Source: JBBRGG01 sp038240875 (GTDB lineage: Bacteria; Planctomycetota; Phycisphaerae; Phycisphaerales; UBA1924). Taken from it: a stretch of DNA of 14,583 nt. The notes under the pieces are model-generated. The model saw nothing but the letters and a program-made list of their open reading frames with translations, made no database searches and was not told the DNA's origin. Shown here one piece after another: positions 1-7,225 of this stretch (within the stretch, counting starts at the first letter, position 1; every line of letters starts with the position of its first letter). The translations under genes and the position numbers were made by a program. The stretch covers positions 1 through 14,583 of the forward strand of contig JBBRGG010000073.1 of the NCBI GenBank assembly GCA_038240875.1, given 5' to 3'.

Positions 1-207
1 AGCGAAGATACGGATGTACAAGCGGCTAACCGCGATGGATGTGTCGGTCGTGATGGCCGACCAAGGCGGAGAGAGCCAGTCTGATGTGGCACGTTGATTC
101 GGCACACTCAAGCGAGCTCGCAACGTACACGATTATCCAAAAACGAAACACCCCCAGGCATAAAGCCCAAGGGCGTGATTGTGTACAAGTTCGTTGAAAG
201 TAAAGGC

Positions 208-1140
208 TTAGACGGTCGCTACAAGGAGCACGTTGGCTACAAGAGCACGTTCGCCACGGCTGACCGATGCGATTGCAACACGGGTGCCCGCTGCGATCAC
301 GGTTTTGAGTTCAAGAGAGAAGACTTGGCCGGGGCTCGTGAATTCGGCGAGTTCTTGGGTGACCTGGCCTTCGTCATCAAGGATGACGACGCGGTAGGTC
401 TGGCCTTGCGAAAGCGTCGGAAGCTGGGTGAACAGTCGCATCGACTTCCAGTCCGGGTTATGAAAGAGAACGGCTTTGGCTTCGACGACGCGCATGCTGG
501 TTTGTGTGGTGATTACATCGCCCAGCGAAGCCTGACTGGTGGAGGCTAGAGCCGTGGCAGCGGTTTGGTTGGCACCGATGGGTAAATCGAGGCCATTTGA
601 TTCGGCGACGGCGAAGATTGCTCGATTGGTCTTGGCGTCAAAGAGGACATCTCGCATCGGGCCGTTGCCGAAGCCGACGAGAAGCGCGGTGAGCGTGCCA
701 TCAGTGGTGAGGTTGGTGTTGACCTGAATATTGTCAACATAAACCTTGACAAAGGCGGCGCCCATGATGACAGCGGCGCACGCCATCGCAACGGCTCCAG
801 CACGCCATATAGAAATGTTGCGATTATTTCGGAAGTCGGAGACGCCACCATCGGACCGGAGGGACTGCTCGGTGATGGCGTGTTCGACTGCCTGCAGAAC
901 TCGGCTCCGAAGGATTTCGGGCGGGTTAACGCGAGGCAGGGTTGATTCGAGTTTGGACATGCGGGCCTGCTCGGCACGGATTTGTGCACGAATGGCGGGC
1001 GATGCAGCCTTGAAAGCGACATCAAAGGCGACGCGATCTTGCTCATCGAGCAGACCGAGCGCGTCCATGTGCGCGTTCTCGAACAATTCGCGAGTGGACA
1101 TGTGGGGCTTAGACGTGTTGGACTTTGAATGATCACTCAT
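208..1140 (-). CDS. RskA-type membrane anti-sigma factor
   Basis: Protein of 310 residues, probably holding the neighbouring ECF sigma factor inactive at the inner membrane. Residues 1-109 are hydrophilic and cytoplasmic; the segment around 24-45 (ALGLLDEQDRVAF) resembles the start of the RskA anti-sigma region and PPEILRSRVL near 73-82 matches its linker. One membrane helix spans about 111-134. The C-terminal part, about 205-310, is an extracytoplasmic beta-rich domain of the RskA (anti-sigma-K) type, with YRVVILDDEG near its centre. No zinc-binding HxxxCxxC motif is visible, so it is not a ZAS anti-sigma factor. Its ATG overlaps the sigma factor stop as ATGA, which suggests translational coupling and a near-equal ratio of the two proteins. 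The identification rests on gene pairing, topology and the C-terminal domain; the N-terminal half is poorly conserved. Confidence 0.85.
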   Translation of the reverse strand: MSDHSKSNTSKPHMSTRELFENAHMDALGLLDEQDRVAFDVAFKAASPAIRAQIRAEQARMSKLESTLPRVNPPEILRSRVLQAVEHAITEQSLRSDGGVSDFRNNRNISIWRAGAVAMACAAVIMGAAFVKVYVDNIQVNTNLTTDGTLTALLVGFGNGPMRDVLFDAKTNRAIFAVAESNGLDLPIGANQTAATALASTSQASLGDVITTQTSMRVVEAKAVLFHNPDWKSMRLFTQLPTLSQGQTYRVVILDDEGQVTQELAEFTSPGQVFSLELKTVIAAGTRVAIASVSRGERALVANVLLVATV

Positions 1141-1724
1141 ACCACTAACTCCTCACCCGAACGTTCACGAAGACGGACTAACGCTCGGCTTAACGCGGAC
1201 TTGATCGTTCCTAATGGCGTATTGAGCTCTTCACCAATCTGCCGAAGGGTCTGCCCACCTAAATACGAACGAATCACTACGGTTTTCTGCAAATCAGGAA
1301 GGGTAGAAATCCTTTTCATGAGGATCACCATCCGTTCATCCTGATCAAGTCTGGAAGGCTCTTCTGACGCTTCTGGTGCGACAGCACTAGCTGCCTGATC
1401 CAACGAGGCTGCCTTGACACGAGCTCTTGTCCGCCGAAGGCGATCAACTAAATGCCTGCGTGAGATCAGCATGACCCAGGTCACGAGTGCTGACCGTTCA
1501 TCGTCGTACCTGCCTGCCGTCCGCCAAAGGCGAACAAAGATCTCTTGAACCGCGTCTTCCGCGTCGGCCTTGCTAGGCATGGTCTGAAACGCCATGCGGT
1601 AGACCAGTGTTCCAAAGCGGTCGTAAAGCTCCGTAATAGCTCCGGGGTCGTTCTCTGCGACACGTCGCATGAGTGATGCGTCTGCACCATTTCGTCCCGA
1701 AGTTTGCGGCTTCTGCTGCGCCAC
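1137..1724 (-). CDS. ECF RNA polymerase sigma factor, SigK-like
   Basis: Extracytoplasmic-function sigma factor of about 195 residues that directs RNA polymerase to a small regulon. Region 2 covers about residues 31-100, with the core-binding and -10 recognition helix AEDAVQEIFVRLWR and then WVMLISRRHLVDRLRR. Region 4 covers about 137-187, with the helix-turn-helix LRQIGEELNTPLGTIKSALS for -35 recognition. The reading frame opens just after a TGA at 1752-1754, so it must start at TTG 1742, GTG 1724 or an internal ATG at 1670. I chose GTG because GGGGAAG (1734-1740) lies 9 nt before it, whereas TTG 1742 has no ribosome site. The overlapping downstream gene is its anti-sigma factor. Paired SigK/RskA systems are often autoregulated, but I found no convincing matching promoter upstream. 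The regulon cannot be deduced here. Confidence 0.92.
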   Translation of the reverse strand: MAQQKPQTSGRNGADASLMRRVAENDPGAITELYDRFGTLVYRMAFQTMPSKADAEDAVQEIFVRLWRTAGRYDDERSALVTWVMLISRRHLVDRLRRTRARVKAASLDQAASAVAPEASEEPSRLDQDERMVILMKRISTLPDLQKTVVIRSYLGGQTLRQIGEELNTPLGTIKSALSRALVRLRERSGEELVV

Positions 1725-1742
1725 GCTCAATTTCTTCCCCAA

Positions 1743-2333
1743 ACCAGCGGTTCACTATCCAAAGTCAACCAATTGTCAAAGTCTAAAGATCAACGAAGCA
1801 CAGTTAATTAACAGAATCCAATACCAACCGACAAGTCTTCAACGGTAACGGCGAAAGCCTTCACACAACTTTCACAAACCAATTTAAACCGAGATGCTCG
1901 CGAGCTTACCAGATTTGCAAATGGTTGAAATAGACAGAGAAAGAAAAAGCAAGAGAATGTGCTTGAAGCAAAGAATTGCAAGACAAAGGCAGCATGGAGA
2001 CATTAAATGAGGGCACCTAGGCAGAAACAGCTTGACGTACTTATTTACGCCTGCAAACGCAAGAGGATCCGCAAATTGGAAGATTGCATGGGCCGATAGG
2101 TAAGGTGGAAGAGTCAACGCGGTGAACGCTCATCGAACTAACGAAATCCTAACGATAACTTCATAGAAAAATACTACTCTTGCGTTCTCTCTACAGACCG
2201 GATATGCTGCTTATACCAAATGATTCGGTAGCGGATATGTTGCCTGTGTTGTGTGGTTTGTCGAGTGCTGGTGTACTTGAAAGTACATGGCGCAGACAAG
2301 TGAAGAGTCGGCGAACAGCCGTGGGAGGCGATC
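1743..2333. other. Long intergenic region, AT-rich in part
   Basis: About 590 bases between the divergent sigma factor and pseudopilin genes. I see no open frame with convincing codon use or a family match; the longest (minus, 1884-2117) begins with TTG, lacks a ribosome site and encodes a low-complexity hydrophobic stretch. The part around 1760-2170 is poorer in GC than the flanking genes. It presumably carries the promoters of both genes. A weak sigma-70-like pair, TTGCGT (2180-2185) and TATGCT (2203-2208) spaced by 17, points towards the pseudopilin, and a perfect inverted repeat lies at 2272-2287. Confidence 0.5.
2272..2287. repeat. Perfect inverted repeat, possible operator
   Basis: TGTACTT and AAGTACA form a perfect 7-bp inverted repeat around a GA spacer, 46 nt before the pseudopilin start and downstream of the weak promoter at 2180-2208. 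The length and symmetry fit a dimeric regulator site. There is no T-run, so it is not a terminator. Function is inferred from symmetry and position only. Confidence 0.3.
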
Positions 2334-3230
2334 GTGAAGGTCCCAGCGCTCAAGCGCAAGGCGAACCAGACGGTTTCCTTAGAGCAGTCAAATGCTCTGA
2401 TGTGCATGCGCGTGTATTTCAGGCGTGACCAGACGCGAGTAGCACGCGGATTCACATTGATGGACGTGCTCGTTTCGATAATCATTATTGCGGTGTTGAT
2501 GGGGTTGCTCCTGCCATCGCTAAATCGCGCGAGTGAAACGGCTCGTCGTGTTTCGTGTCAATCCAACGTGCGTCATATTGGTCTTGCGATCGTGATGTAC
2601 GCGGATGACTTTGGTGGCTACATGCCCGTGAGTGTGTTTCTTCATGCGAACACGAACCAGCGTGGCAACGATCGCCCGCAAAACATGAGCACGCTCTTGC
2701 TTCCTGAGGCCGAACGCCTTTCAGGAACAGCTGCTTGGGATGGTTTAGGCGTCCTGTTCGCAAATGACTATCTCTCGGCACCACGAGTCTTTTATTGCCC
2801 ATCTCACACGGGGGATCATCCATTCTCTCGCTATTCAAATCTTTGGAGCAAAGATGATTTTTCAAATGACGACGCGGTGATTGTCGCGAATTATCATTAT
2901 CGAGGCGCGGGCCCAGGCAATGGCATACGTTCGACCCCTGGCTCGCCGGTTCAAAACATCACTACCAATCTTTACCGCATCGACCCTGCACAGTCGTCGC
3001 TGGTTTCCGACGGCATGCGAGTAGCGTCAGACTACAACCACAAGATGGGCGTAAATTTCTTTCGTGCAGACCTCACCACGCACTGGTTCGCGGACACCAC
3101 GGGTCAGTACAGGAACTTGCTCCCTGTAAATGAAGAAGATTTCTCTAGCAGGCTCAAGGTTGAGCAGGCATGGGGCCTGTTTGACATGAACGCGGTCAAT
3201 GGTGGCACGGTAATCGCTCCAAATCCTTAA
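2334..3230 (+). CDS. Pseudopilin-like protein with prepilin N-terminal cleavage/methylation motif
   Basis: Protein of 298 residues starting at GTG, chosen because GGGAGG (2323-2328) sits 5 nt upstream. A basic leader of 39 residues ends in Gly, followed by FTLMDVLVSIIII and a single hydrophobic helix to about residue 62, the class III signal processed by prepilin peptidase. Residue +5 of the mature protein is Asp rather than the usual Glu. Then come RASETARRVSCQSNVRHIGL and MYADDFGGYMP, close to the pattern of the large planctomycete pseudopilin families. VFYCPS (152-157) and HKMGVNFFRAD (236-246) correspond to the family's CPS and H-GG-N-D segments. Such proteins are expected at the cell envelope, possibly as minor or secretion pseudopilins; their individual roles are unknown. 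It stands alone, with no pilus assembly genes nearby. A start at Met23 or Met25 would give a more usual leader. Confidence 0.85.
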   Translation: MKVPALKRKANQTVSLEQSNALMCMRVYFRRDQTRVARGFTLMDVLVSIIIIAVLMGLLLPSLNRASETARRVSCQSNVRHIGLAIVMYADDFGGYMPVSVFLHANTNQRGNDRPQNMSTLLLPEAERLSGTAAWDGLGVLFANDYLSAPRVFYCPSHTGDHPFSRYSNLWSKDDFSNDDAVIVANYHYRGAGPGNGIRSTPGSPVQNITTNLYRIDPAQSSLVSDGMRVASDYNHKMGVNFFRADLTTHWFADTTGQYRNLLPVNEEDFSSRLKVEQAWGLFDMNAVNGGTVIAPNP

Positions 3231-3251
3231 CTCGACTAATTATGAAGCGTG

Positions 3252-3293
3252 GCGCCGCCGGCGACTGGGTTCCAACCTGATCATCGGCGGCGT
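3252..3293 (+). terminator. GC-rich hairpin after pseudopilin, possible terminator
   Basis: CGCCGCCG (3253-3260) pairs perfectly with CGGCGGCG (3285-3292), extended by a G-T pair, enclosing 24 nt. It lies 22 nt after the stop codon. No T-run follows on the plus strand, so intrinsic termination is uncertain; it may instead protect the 3' end of the message. Confidence 0.35.
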
Positions 3294-3420
3294 ATCAATT
3301 GGCGACAGCCATACAGTTTTGTACAAGTTGATGTCGCCCTCGTTGTGATCGATGGAACGAACGCCTAAGGCTTGATTCTTCGCAGGCGAAACTGTGGCCA
3401 CTGAGCTGGCTTACTGAGAT

Positions 3421-3453
3421 GGCTGCTGAGCTGGGCTGCTGAGCTGGGCTGCT
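3421..3453. repeat. 13-bp tandem repeat, about 2.5 copies
   Basis: The unit GGCTGCTGAGCTG occurs at 3421-3433 and 3434-3446, followed by 7 matching bases to 3453. Imperfect relatives (CTGAGCTGGCTTACTGAG) precede it at 3401-3418. It lies upstream of the prolyl isomerase. It could be a slippage product; no function is evident. Confidence 0.6.
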
Positions 3454-3521
3454 TCGGCAAAGGTCAGTTAGAGTAAAGTGTGGAGGATGAGTCCGACTGG
3501 CACAAATCCTATGTTGGTGCG

Positions 3522-3527
3522 TACAAT
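3522..3527 (+). promoter_or_regulatory. Possible -10 element for a leaderless transcript
   Basis: TACAAT lies 6 nt before the ATG of the prolyl isomerase, which has no Shine-Dalgarno sequence. A weak -35 match (GGCACA, 3499-3504) is 17 nt upstream. Transcription would begin at or next to the start codon. The -10 hexamer alone is common, so this stays tentative. Confidence 0.3.
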
Positions 3528-3533
3528 CGCGGT

Positions 3534-4523
3534 ATGAACCACACATGCTTTGCTGTTACCGCCGTGTCAGCCGTCGCCCTCTTGGTTTCACAGGCTGCGG
3601 GTCAATTAACCCCCGATCGCACGTACTTCGGCGTTGATCGCCCAGTGCCGATGACGGTTGTCGTTCCTGCGGGGTCGACGGGCGACCCTGTGATTGAGAT
3701 CTTCATGCCCGGCTCGAAGGAAGCTAAGGCGACCGCGCCCGTAGCAGCTGGCTCGATCAATCTCGCGTCACTCTTCCCAACGTTGTGGAGCGAGAAGAGC
3801 GAGAGCGTGCAGTATGCCCAGCTTAAGGTTGGCGATACACGCATCGGTTCGCCCGTTGTGCTGCAGCCGTTGCTCGATTCGCCCCCGGCTCGCGGTGGGC
3901 AGGGTCGTCCGACATTCCCGCCACGCCAAGGGGCATACTCGGGCATCCGCGCGTACTCGGACAAGTTTGTTGAGTTCACTACGACGGTTGGCACGATCAC
4001 ATTCCGCCTTCGTCCAGATCAGGCGCCCAACACCGTGTGGAACTTCCGGTCGCTGATCGAAGGCGGCTTTTACACCGACATCGTCTTTCACCGTATCATG
4101 GGCTCGCAGCCTGGCAAGCCCGGCTTCATGGCGCAAGTCGGCGATCCCACGGGCACGGGCTCGGGCGGCCCTGGGTACAACATCGACCTTGAAAACTCGA
4201 AACTTCCCCACGACTTTGGCGTGATCTCGATGGCACGAACCGGCGACCCCAACACCAACGGCTCGCAGGTCTTCGTGTGCTTCAGCCGTGAAGGTACGAA
4301 TTTCCTTGATGGGAGCTACTGCGCATTTGGTCAAGCCGTCGGCGGGGCGGACGCGATCGTGAAACTCGACCAAACCCCGACCGAAACTTCGCCCAGTGGC
4401 GAGAGTAGCAAGCCCAAGGATCCGGCGCCGCGGATCACTTCTGCAAAGATGGTTGACGCCCCTCCCTTTGGACAAGAGCCCGCAGCGGTGAAAGCCGCTG
4501 AAGCACCCAAGGCCGAGCGGTAA
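3534..4523 (+). CDS. Exported cyclophilin-type peptidyl-prolyl cis-trans isomerase
   Basis: Protein of 329 residues that should catalyse cis-trans isomerisation of X-Pro bonds outside the cytoplasm. The ATG at 3534 is preferred over an upstream GTG (3480) because it begins a clean signal peptide, MNHTCFAVTAVSAVALLVSQ, with likely cleavage after AAG (about residue 23). Residues 25-125 form a beta-rich region I do not recognise. The cyclophilin domain covers about 145-308: GTITFRLRPDQAPNTVWNF, then FHRI with the catalytic Arg at 187, FMAQVGDPTGTGSGGPGY with the conserved Gln at 201, and GSQVFVCFS. The catalytic core is therefore intact, though the usual FFI is FVCF. The tail (about 280-329) is rich in Pro, Lys, Ala and Glu. 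It is a single gene by spacing. The natural substrate is unknown. Confidence 0.9.
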   Translation: MNHTCFAVTAVSAVALLVSQAAGQLTPDRTYFGVDRPVPMTVVVPAGSTGDPVIEIFMPGSKEAKATAPVAAGSINLASLFPTLWSEKSESVQYAQLKVGDTRIGSPVVLQPLLDSPPARGGQGRPTFPPRQGAYSGIRAYSDKFVEFTTTVGTITFRLRPDQAPNTVWNFRSLIEGGFYTDIVFHRIMGSQPGKPGFMAQVGDPTGTGSGGPGYNIDLENSKLPHDFGVISMARTGDPNTNGSQVFVCFSREGTNFLDGSYCAFGQAVGGADAIVKLDQTPTETSPSGESSKPKDPAPRITSAKMVDAPPFGQEPAAVKAAEAPKAER

Positions 4524-4637
4524 AGAACTTGTATCGGACATCTGATCTTCACACACTTGTCGTCACTGACTTGCGCTGTGAATGAGCAGGCGTGATGTCA
4601 TGAAGCAAGTCGTCAAATATTGATCGACCTCATGTGC

Positions 4638-4659
4638 ACGAGCCATGGGGTCGTTTTTT
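4638..4659 (+). terminator. Weak terminator after the prolyl isomerase
   Basis: ACGA (4638-4641) pairs with TCGT (4651-4654), with two further G-C pairs inside after a mismatch, followed at once by a run of six T (4654-4659). The stem is short, but the T-run and the position 115 bp after the stop, before a convergent gene, fit termination of the plus-strand transcript. Confidence 0.35.
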
Positions 4660-4708
4660 GATTGCACAGTTGCAGCAGGGTAGCTAAATGGGGATAGATT
4701 TTACTGCA

Positions 4709-4957
4709 TTAAGCGTCTTGGGGTGAGCTTTCGTGGTCTTCGGTAGAAACCTCGAAACTGAGGTGGTAGTGCATGCCGATCATGGGATATTGAACGATCA
4801 TACGAAAGCCGATGAAATCATTGGGATCGACACCAGTGGCGGCGAATGTATACGCGGTAAGTTCATCGTGTCGGTCGTAGCGTTCGATAGCGACGTTCTG
4901 GATCCCGCGGCCGAACAAGCCGGGGGTTGTTTGTTTACATAAGTCGCAGGCCTGCAC
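4709..4957 (-). CDS. Small hypothetical protein with N-terminal CxxC
   Basis: Open frame of 82 residues beginning at GTG one base after the stop of the preceding membrane-protein gene, in the same direction, so it is probably translated by coupling or reinitiation. I do not recognise the family. It has CDLC at residues 4-7 near the N terminus and no membrane helix or signal peptide. The sequence is mixed and protein-like (for example FIGFRMIVQYPMIGMHYHLS), and its codons look like those of neighbouring genes, which argues against a chance frame. No strong Shine-Dalgarno is seen. The upstream gene's product has two CxxC pairs, so both could bind zinc, but a shared role is a guess. The short plus-strand frame over the same bases is taken as its shadow. 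Confidence 0.6.
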   Translation of the reverse strand: MQACDLCKQTTPGLFGRGIQNVAIERYDRHDELTAYTFAATGVDPNDFIGFRMIVQYPMIGMHYHLSFEVSTEDHESSPQDA

Positions 4958-4958
4958 G

Positions 4959-6116
4959 TTACTCGCGCAATGGCGGCTTTGTTGGCAGAGAATTTGGGAA
5001 CATGTTTGGCAGCGTGCTTGAGGGATTAATTGGATTCAATAGCGAGGTATTCTGCGACGGTTGATTGCGCTGCAAATCATCGGCGAGGTCAATTGCACTA
5101 TCCTCGAACGTCGTGTCCGCAGTTCTTGGCAAGTAATTGCCCTTTGGCTGCACCTTTACCACGTTGAATTGGGGGACGGGCTCGGGTGTTGAACGCGATT
5201 CGGCTTGGATCATGCGCTGGGCAATTCTTTCGTTGGAGCGAGATAAACGCTCGGCGTTGTGCCGCATGTTGATGGGTGCCCACACCAAGAGGTTTGCGAG
5301 TTGGATGAGGTGGATGTAGTACACGACCGCGACGATGCTTGCAACGACAGCAACGAAGGCGAGAAGTATGAGCCCGATGATCCCCGGCAATCCGACGAAC
5401 GCCATCACGAGCACGCCCGCCGCACAGATGGCGAGTACCGGCACCATTACGGCTATCGTGCGAAAACGATTCGCCAGGCTGATCTCGTTGATCCATTCGG
5501 CATGCCGCGCGAGAACGCGCATGAGAAGACCAAAGGCGATGAGCGTCGCGAAGCATCCGTATGTCAAGAATTGAATCAGATACCCCTTCATGTTGATAAA
5601 CGTCGCGGGTGGGAGCAAGAAGGTAATTGTGGGAACAGCGGCAAGAACAAGATATCCTAGCGAAAACGCCATTATGATCATGCGGGCGCGAGGCCAATGC
5701 CGAACGACGTAGAACTCGTTATTGCGAACTTTGGGAACGGTTACGTCATAGACGCCCCAGACCCACGCAGCGGCGAAGAGGCAAGCGACCACGCCGAGAA
5801 ACGCGCTGGCCCAAGTTACAGGGAGATAGACCGTGAGGATTAGAATCGGGATCGCGACGCTTCCGCCAAGAATCTTGTAGACCCCGGCACGGATGCTTTT
5901 GAGAAACGCCAAGGGGACGGTTGAGAGTGGATCTCGTGACTTGTTGATTGCGGCGATGTTTGTGCCACATTCAGGACAGTGCGAGCCAACTTCAAGCCCA
6001 TTGAGTTCGTACTCGCATATTGGGCATGGTGAGGGGTAATCTATGCGCGGCGCGGGAGATGTGCTGCGCACGCCAACGCTCTGCAATGTTCGTGGCCTAT
6101 CGACCGAGTCTGGCAT
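4959..6116 (-). CDS. Zinc-ribbon multi-pass membrane protein, function unknown
   Basis: Protein of 385 residues. The N terminus carries a zinc ribbon, CPIC (31-34) and CPEC (47-50), presumably cytoplasmic. Six hydrophobic segments follow at about 82-102, 105-124, 146-168, 179-201, 219-241 and 245-277, the last long enough to reach into a helix before the soluble part. The tail from about 285 is polar, with a helical NAERLSRSNERIAQRMIQAE stretch and a Pro/Asn/Ser-rich end. The ATG at 6116 has GAGGTG 7 nt upstream. Zinc-ribbon plus multi-membrane proteins of this kind are frequent in planctomycete genomes and mostly uncharacterised, so I assign no function. It lies 85 bp after purQ on the same strand and 1 bp before the 82-residue gene, with which it probably forms an operon. 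Confidence 0.75.
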   Translation of the reverse strand: MPDSVDRPRTLQSVGVRSTSPAPRIDYPSPCPICEYELNGLEVGSHCPECGTNIAAINKSRDPLSTVPLAFLKSIRAGVYKILGGSVAIPILILTVYLPVTWASAFLGVVACLFAAAWVWGVYDVTVPKVRNNEFYVVRHWPRARMIIMAFSLGYLVLAAVPTITFLLPPATFINMKGYLIQFLTYGCFATLIAFGLLMRVLARHAEWINEISLANRFRTIAVMVPVLAICAAGVLVMAFVGLPGIIGLILLAFVAVVASIVAVVYYIHLIQLANLLVWAPINMRHNAERLSRSNERIAQRMIQAESRSTPEPVPQFNVVKVQPKGNYLPRTADTTFEDSAIDLADDLQRNQPSQNTSLLNPINPSSTLPNMFPNSLPTKPPLRE

Positions 6117-6201
6117 GAATCGTCACCTCACGATCTGCAAGCGGTCCGCAGTGTGTAACGACTACAAAGCAGAACTACAACGAGTGGGTTCTTGCTTGGT
6201 G

Positions 6202-7050
6202 TTACCGCCCGACGAGTTTCGCGGCTTCAACCGCTGAGCGAAATATCACGTGTCCGGGCGCGGGTTTTTTCAAGAGAGCCTTGGGAAGGCGAGTCCAGTA
6301 GGGGTGGCGCGTCCAATCAAGGAAGCGTTCGGGATGAGGCATGAGTCCAAAGACGCGGCCGGTTGCGTCGCAGATGCCCGCGATGGCGGACTCGCTGCCG
6401 TTAGGATCGTCGATGTAGCGAACCGGGGCGCGGCCTTGCGCGATGAGATCATTCGCAATTGTGGGTGATGATGCGACGAAGCGGCCTTCGCCATGGGCGA
6501 TGGGCATGCGGAGGGCCAGCTCCGCGAGTTCGTCGGGATACTCGGCGAGCAAGCCACTGGTCCAGATGCAGGGCGAATCTGCGGCGATTGCGACCCGCAC
6601 CCACTCGTCATGGAAGCGAGAATCACGATTGTCGGTGAGCGCGACGGACTGTGATGGTGGCACGTTAGAGGGCCAGGGTTGGTCGGCGTCGGGGCCGGGA
6701 AGCAGGCCGATTTGGACCATGACTTGAAAGCCGTTGCACGCGCCGATCATGGGGACGCCACGATTGAGAGCGCGAGCGAGCGCGAGATAGAGGTGTTCAC
6801 GGACGCGCATCGCGTAGATTCGGCCTGAGGCTACGTCGTCGCCATAGCTAAAGCCGCCCGGAAAGCCGACAAGATCGAAGGCGTCGATGCGGTCGGGCTT
6901 GTCGCAAGCGGCATCAAGATGGACAAGGTCTACCGATGCACCGGCCAATTCAAAGGCTCGGCACATCTCGGTGTCGCAGTTAGTTCCTGGTGCCCGAAGG
7001 ACTAGGGCGCGGGGTTTGGAACCGGATAGGTCGCGGGTGCGTTCGCTCAT
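6202..7050 (-). CDS. purQ: Phosphoribosylformylglycinamidine synthase, glutaminase subunit PurQ
   Basis: Class I glutamine amidotransferase of 282 residues. It releases ammonia from glutamine and passes it to PurL for conversion of FGAR to FGAM in cytoplasmic purine synthesis. Visible landmarks are LRAPGTNCD (18-26), PGGFSYGDD (64-72), the nucleophile elbow GACNGFQ with Cys105, and LMPHPER with His239 and Glu241, so the Cys-His-Glu triad is complete. Before it, DPNGSESAIAGICD matches the PurQ signature. It is longer than the common bacterial PurQ of about 220-230 residues, mainly through an insertion at about 116-150. No purS or purL is adjacent, so the partner subunit must be encoded elsewhere. 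The start is divergent from the DUF1015 gene across a 175-bp spacer. The product pathway leads to AIR, the ThiC substrate. Confidence 0.93.
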   Translation of the reverse strand: MSERTRDLSGSKPRALVLRAPGTNCDTEMCRAFELAGASVDLVHLDAACDKPDRIDAFDLVGFPGGFSYGDDVASGRIYAMRVREHLYLALARALNRGVPMIGACNGFQVMVQIGLLPGPDADQPWPSNVPPSQSVALTDNRDSRFHDEWVRVAIAADSPCIWTSGLLAEYPDELAELALRMPIAHGEGRFVASSPTIANDLIAQGRAPVRYIDDPNGSESAIAGICDATGRVFGLMPHPERFLDWTRHPYWTRLPKALLKKPAPGHVIFRSAVEAAKLVGR

Positions 7051-7089
7051 GCTGCCAGCATATGCATGGTGCCGGTTTTGGTAGTGATT

Positions 7090-7122
7090 TGCTGTTGGGT
7101 GTGCTGTTGGGTGTGCTGTTGG
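7090..7122. repeat. 12-bp tandem repeat between purQ and DUF1015 genes
   Basis: TGCTGTTGGGTG occurs at 7090-7101 and 7102-7113, with a third copy of nine bases at 7114-7122. It lies in the divergent spacer 40 bp before the purQ start and about 100 bp before the DUF1015 start. Direct repeats at one-helical-turn-like spacing could be regulator sites for either gene, or simple slippage. Confidence 0.7.
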
Positions 7123-7161
7123 AATGCGACTGGATTGCTTCCTCCTGTAAAGATGTACTTC

Positions 7162-7167
7162 TATAGT
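7162..7167 (+). promoter_or_regulatory. Possible -10 element of the DUF1015 gene
   Basis: TATAGT matches five of six bases of the sigma-70 -10 consensus, 58 bp before the ATG at 7226. The sequence 17 bp upstream (TTCCTC) is a poor -35, so the call is weak. Confidence 0.25.
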
Positions 7168-7225
7168 CGGGTTGGAGCGGACTCGAGGAGTTGCTCGAAA
7201 GCTGATTCACTATTACGAGGAACGC

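Larger units (their letters stand above)
3231..3533. other. Intergenic region with hairpin and short tandem repeats
   Basis: The space between the pseudopilin and the prolyl isomerase holds a GC-rich hairpin just after the pseudopilin stop, a 13-bp tandem repeat and a -10-like element next to the isomerase start, each listed separately. No gene is seen: the minus-strand open frame at 3295-3546 has no family match and looks accidental. Confidence 0.5.

Noticed and set aside
2..97. Short open plus-strand frame from the window edge to a TGA, possibly the 3' end of a gene
   Set aside because: Only 31 codons with no recognisable motif; cannot be separated from chance.
142..207. Possible terminator after the anti-sigma gene (GCCCTTGGGC palindrome followed downstream by GTTTTT on the minus strand)
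   Set aside because: The palindrome has only 4 pairs with a 2-nt loop and the T-run is not adjacent to it.
1760..1860. Possible promoter of the sigma factor (TTGTCG and TTAATT spaced by 17 on the minus strand)
   Set aside because: Both hexamers match the consensus poorly and an ECF-type promoter could equally be expected; the support is no better than chance in AT-rich sequence.
1884..2117. Minus-strand frame encoding 77 hydrophobic and Cys-rich residues
   Set aside because: TTG start, no ribosome site, low-complexity composition from an AT-rich purine-biased stretch; no family match.
3768..4556. Minus-strand open frame (262 codons) opposite the prolyl isomerase
   Set aside because: The plus strand encodes an intact cyclophilin domain; the antisense product is Arg-rich and without family features.
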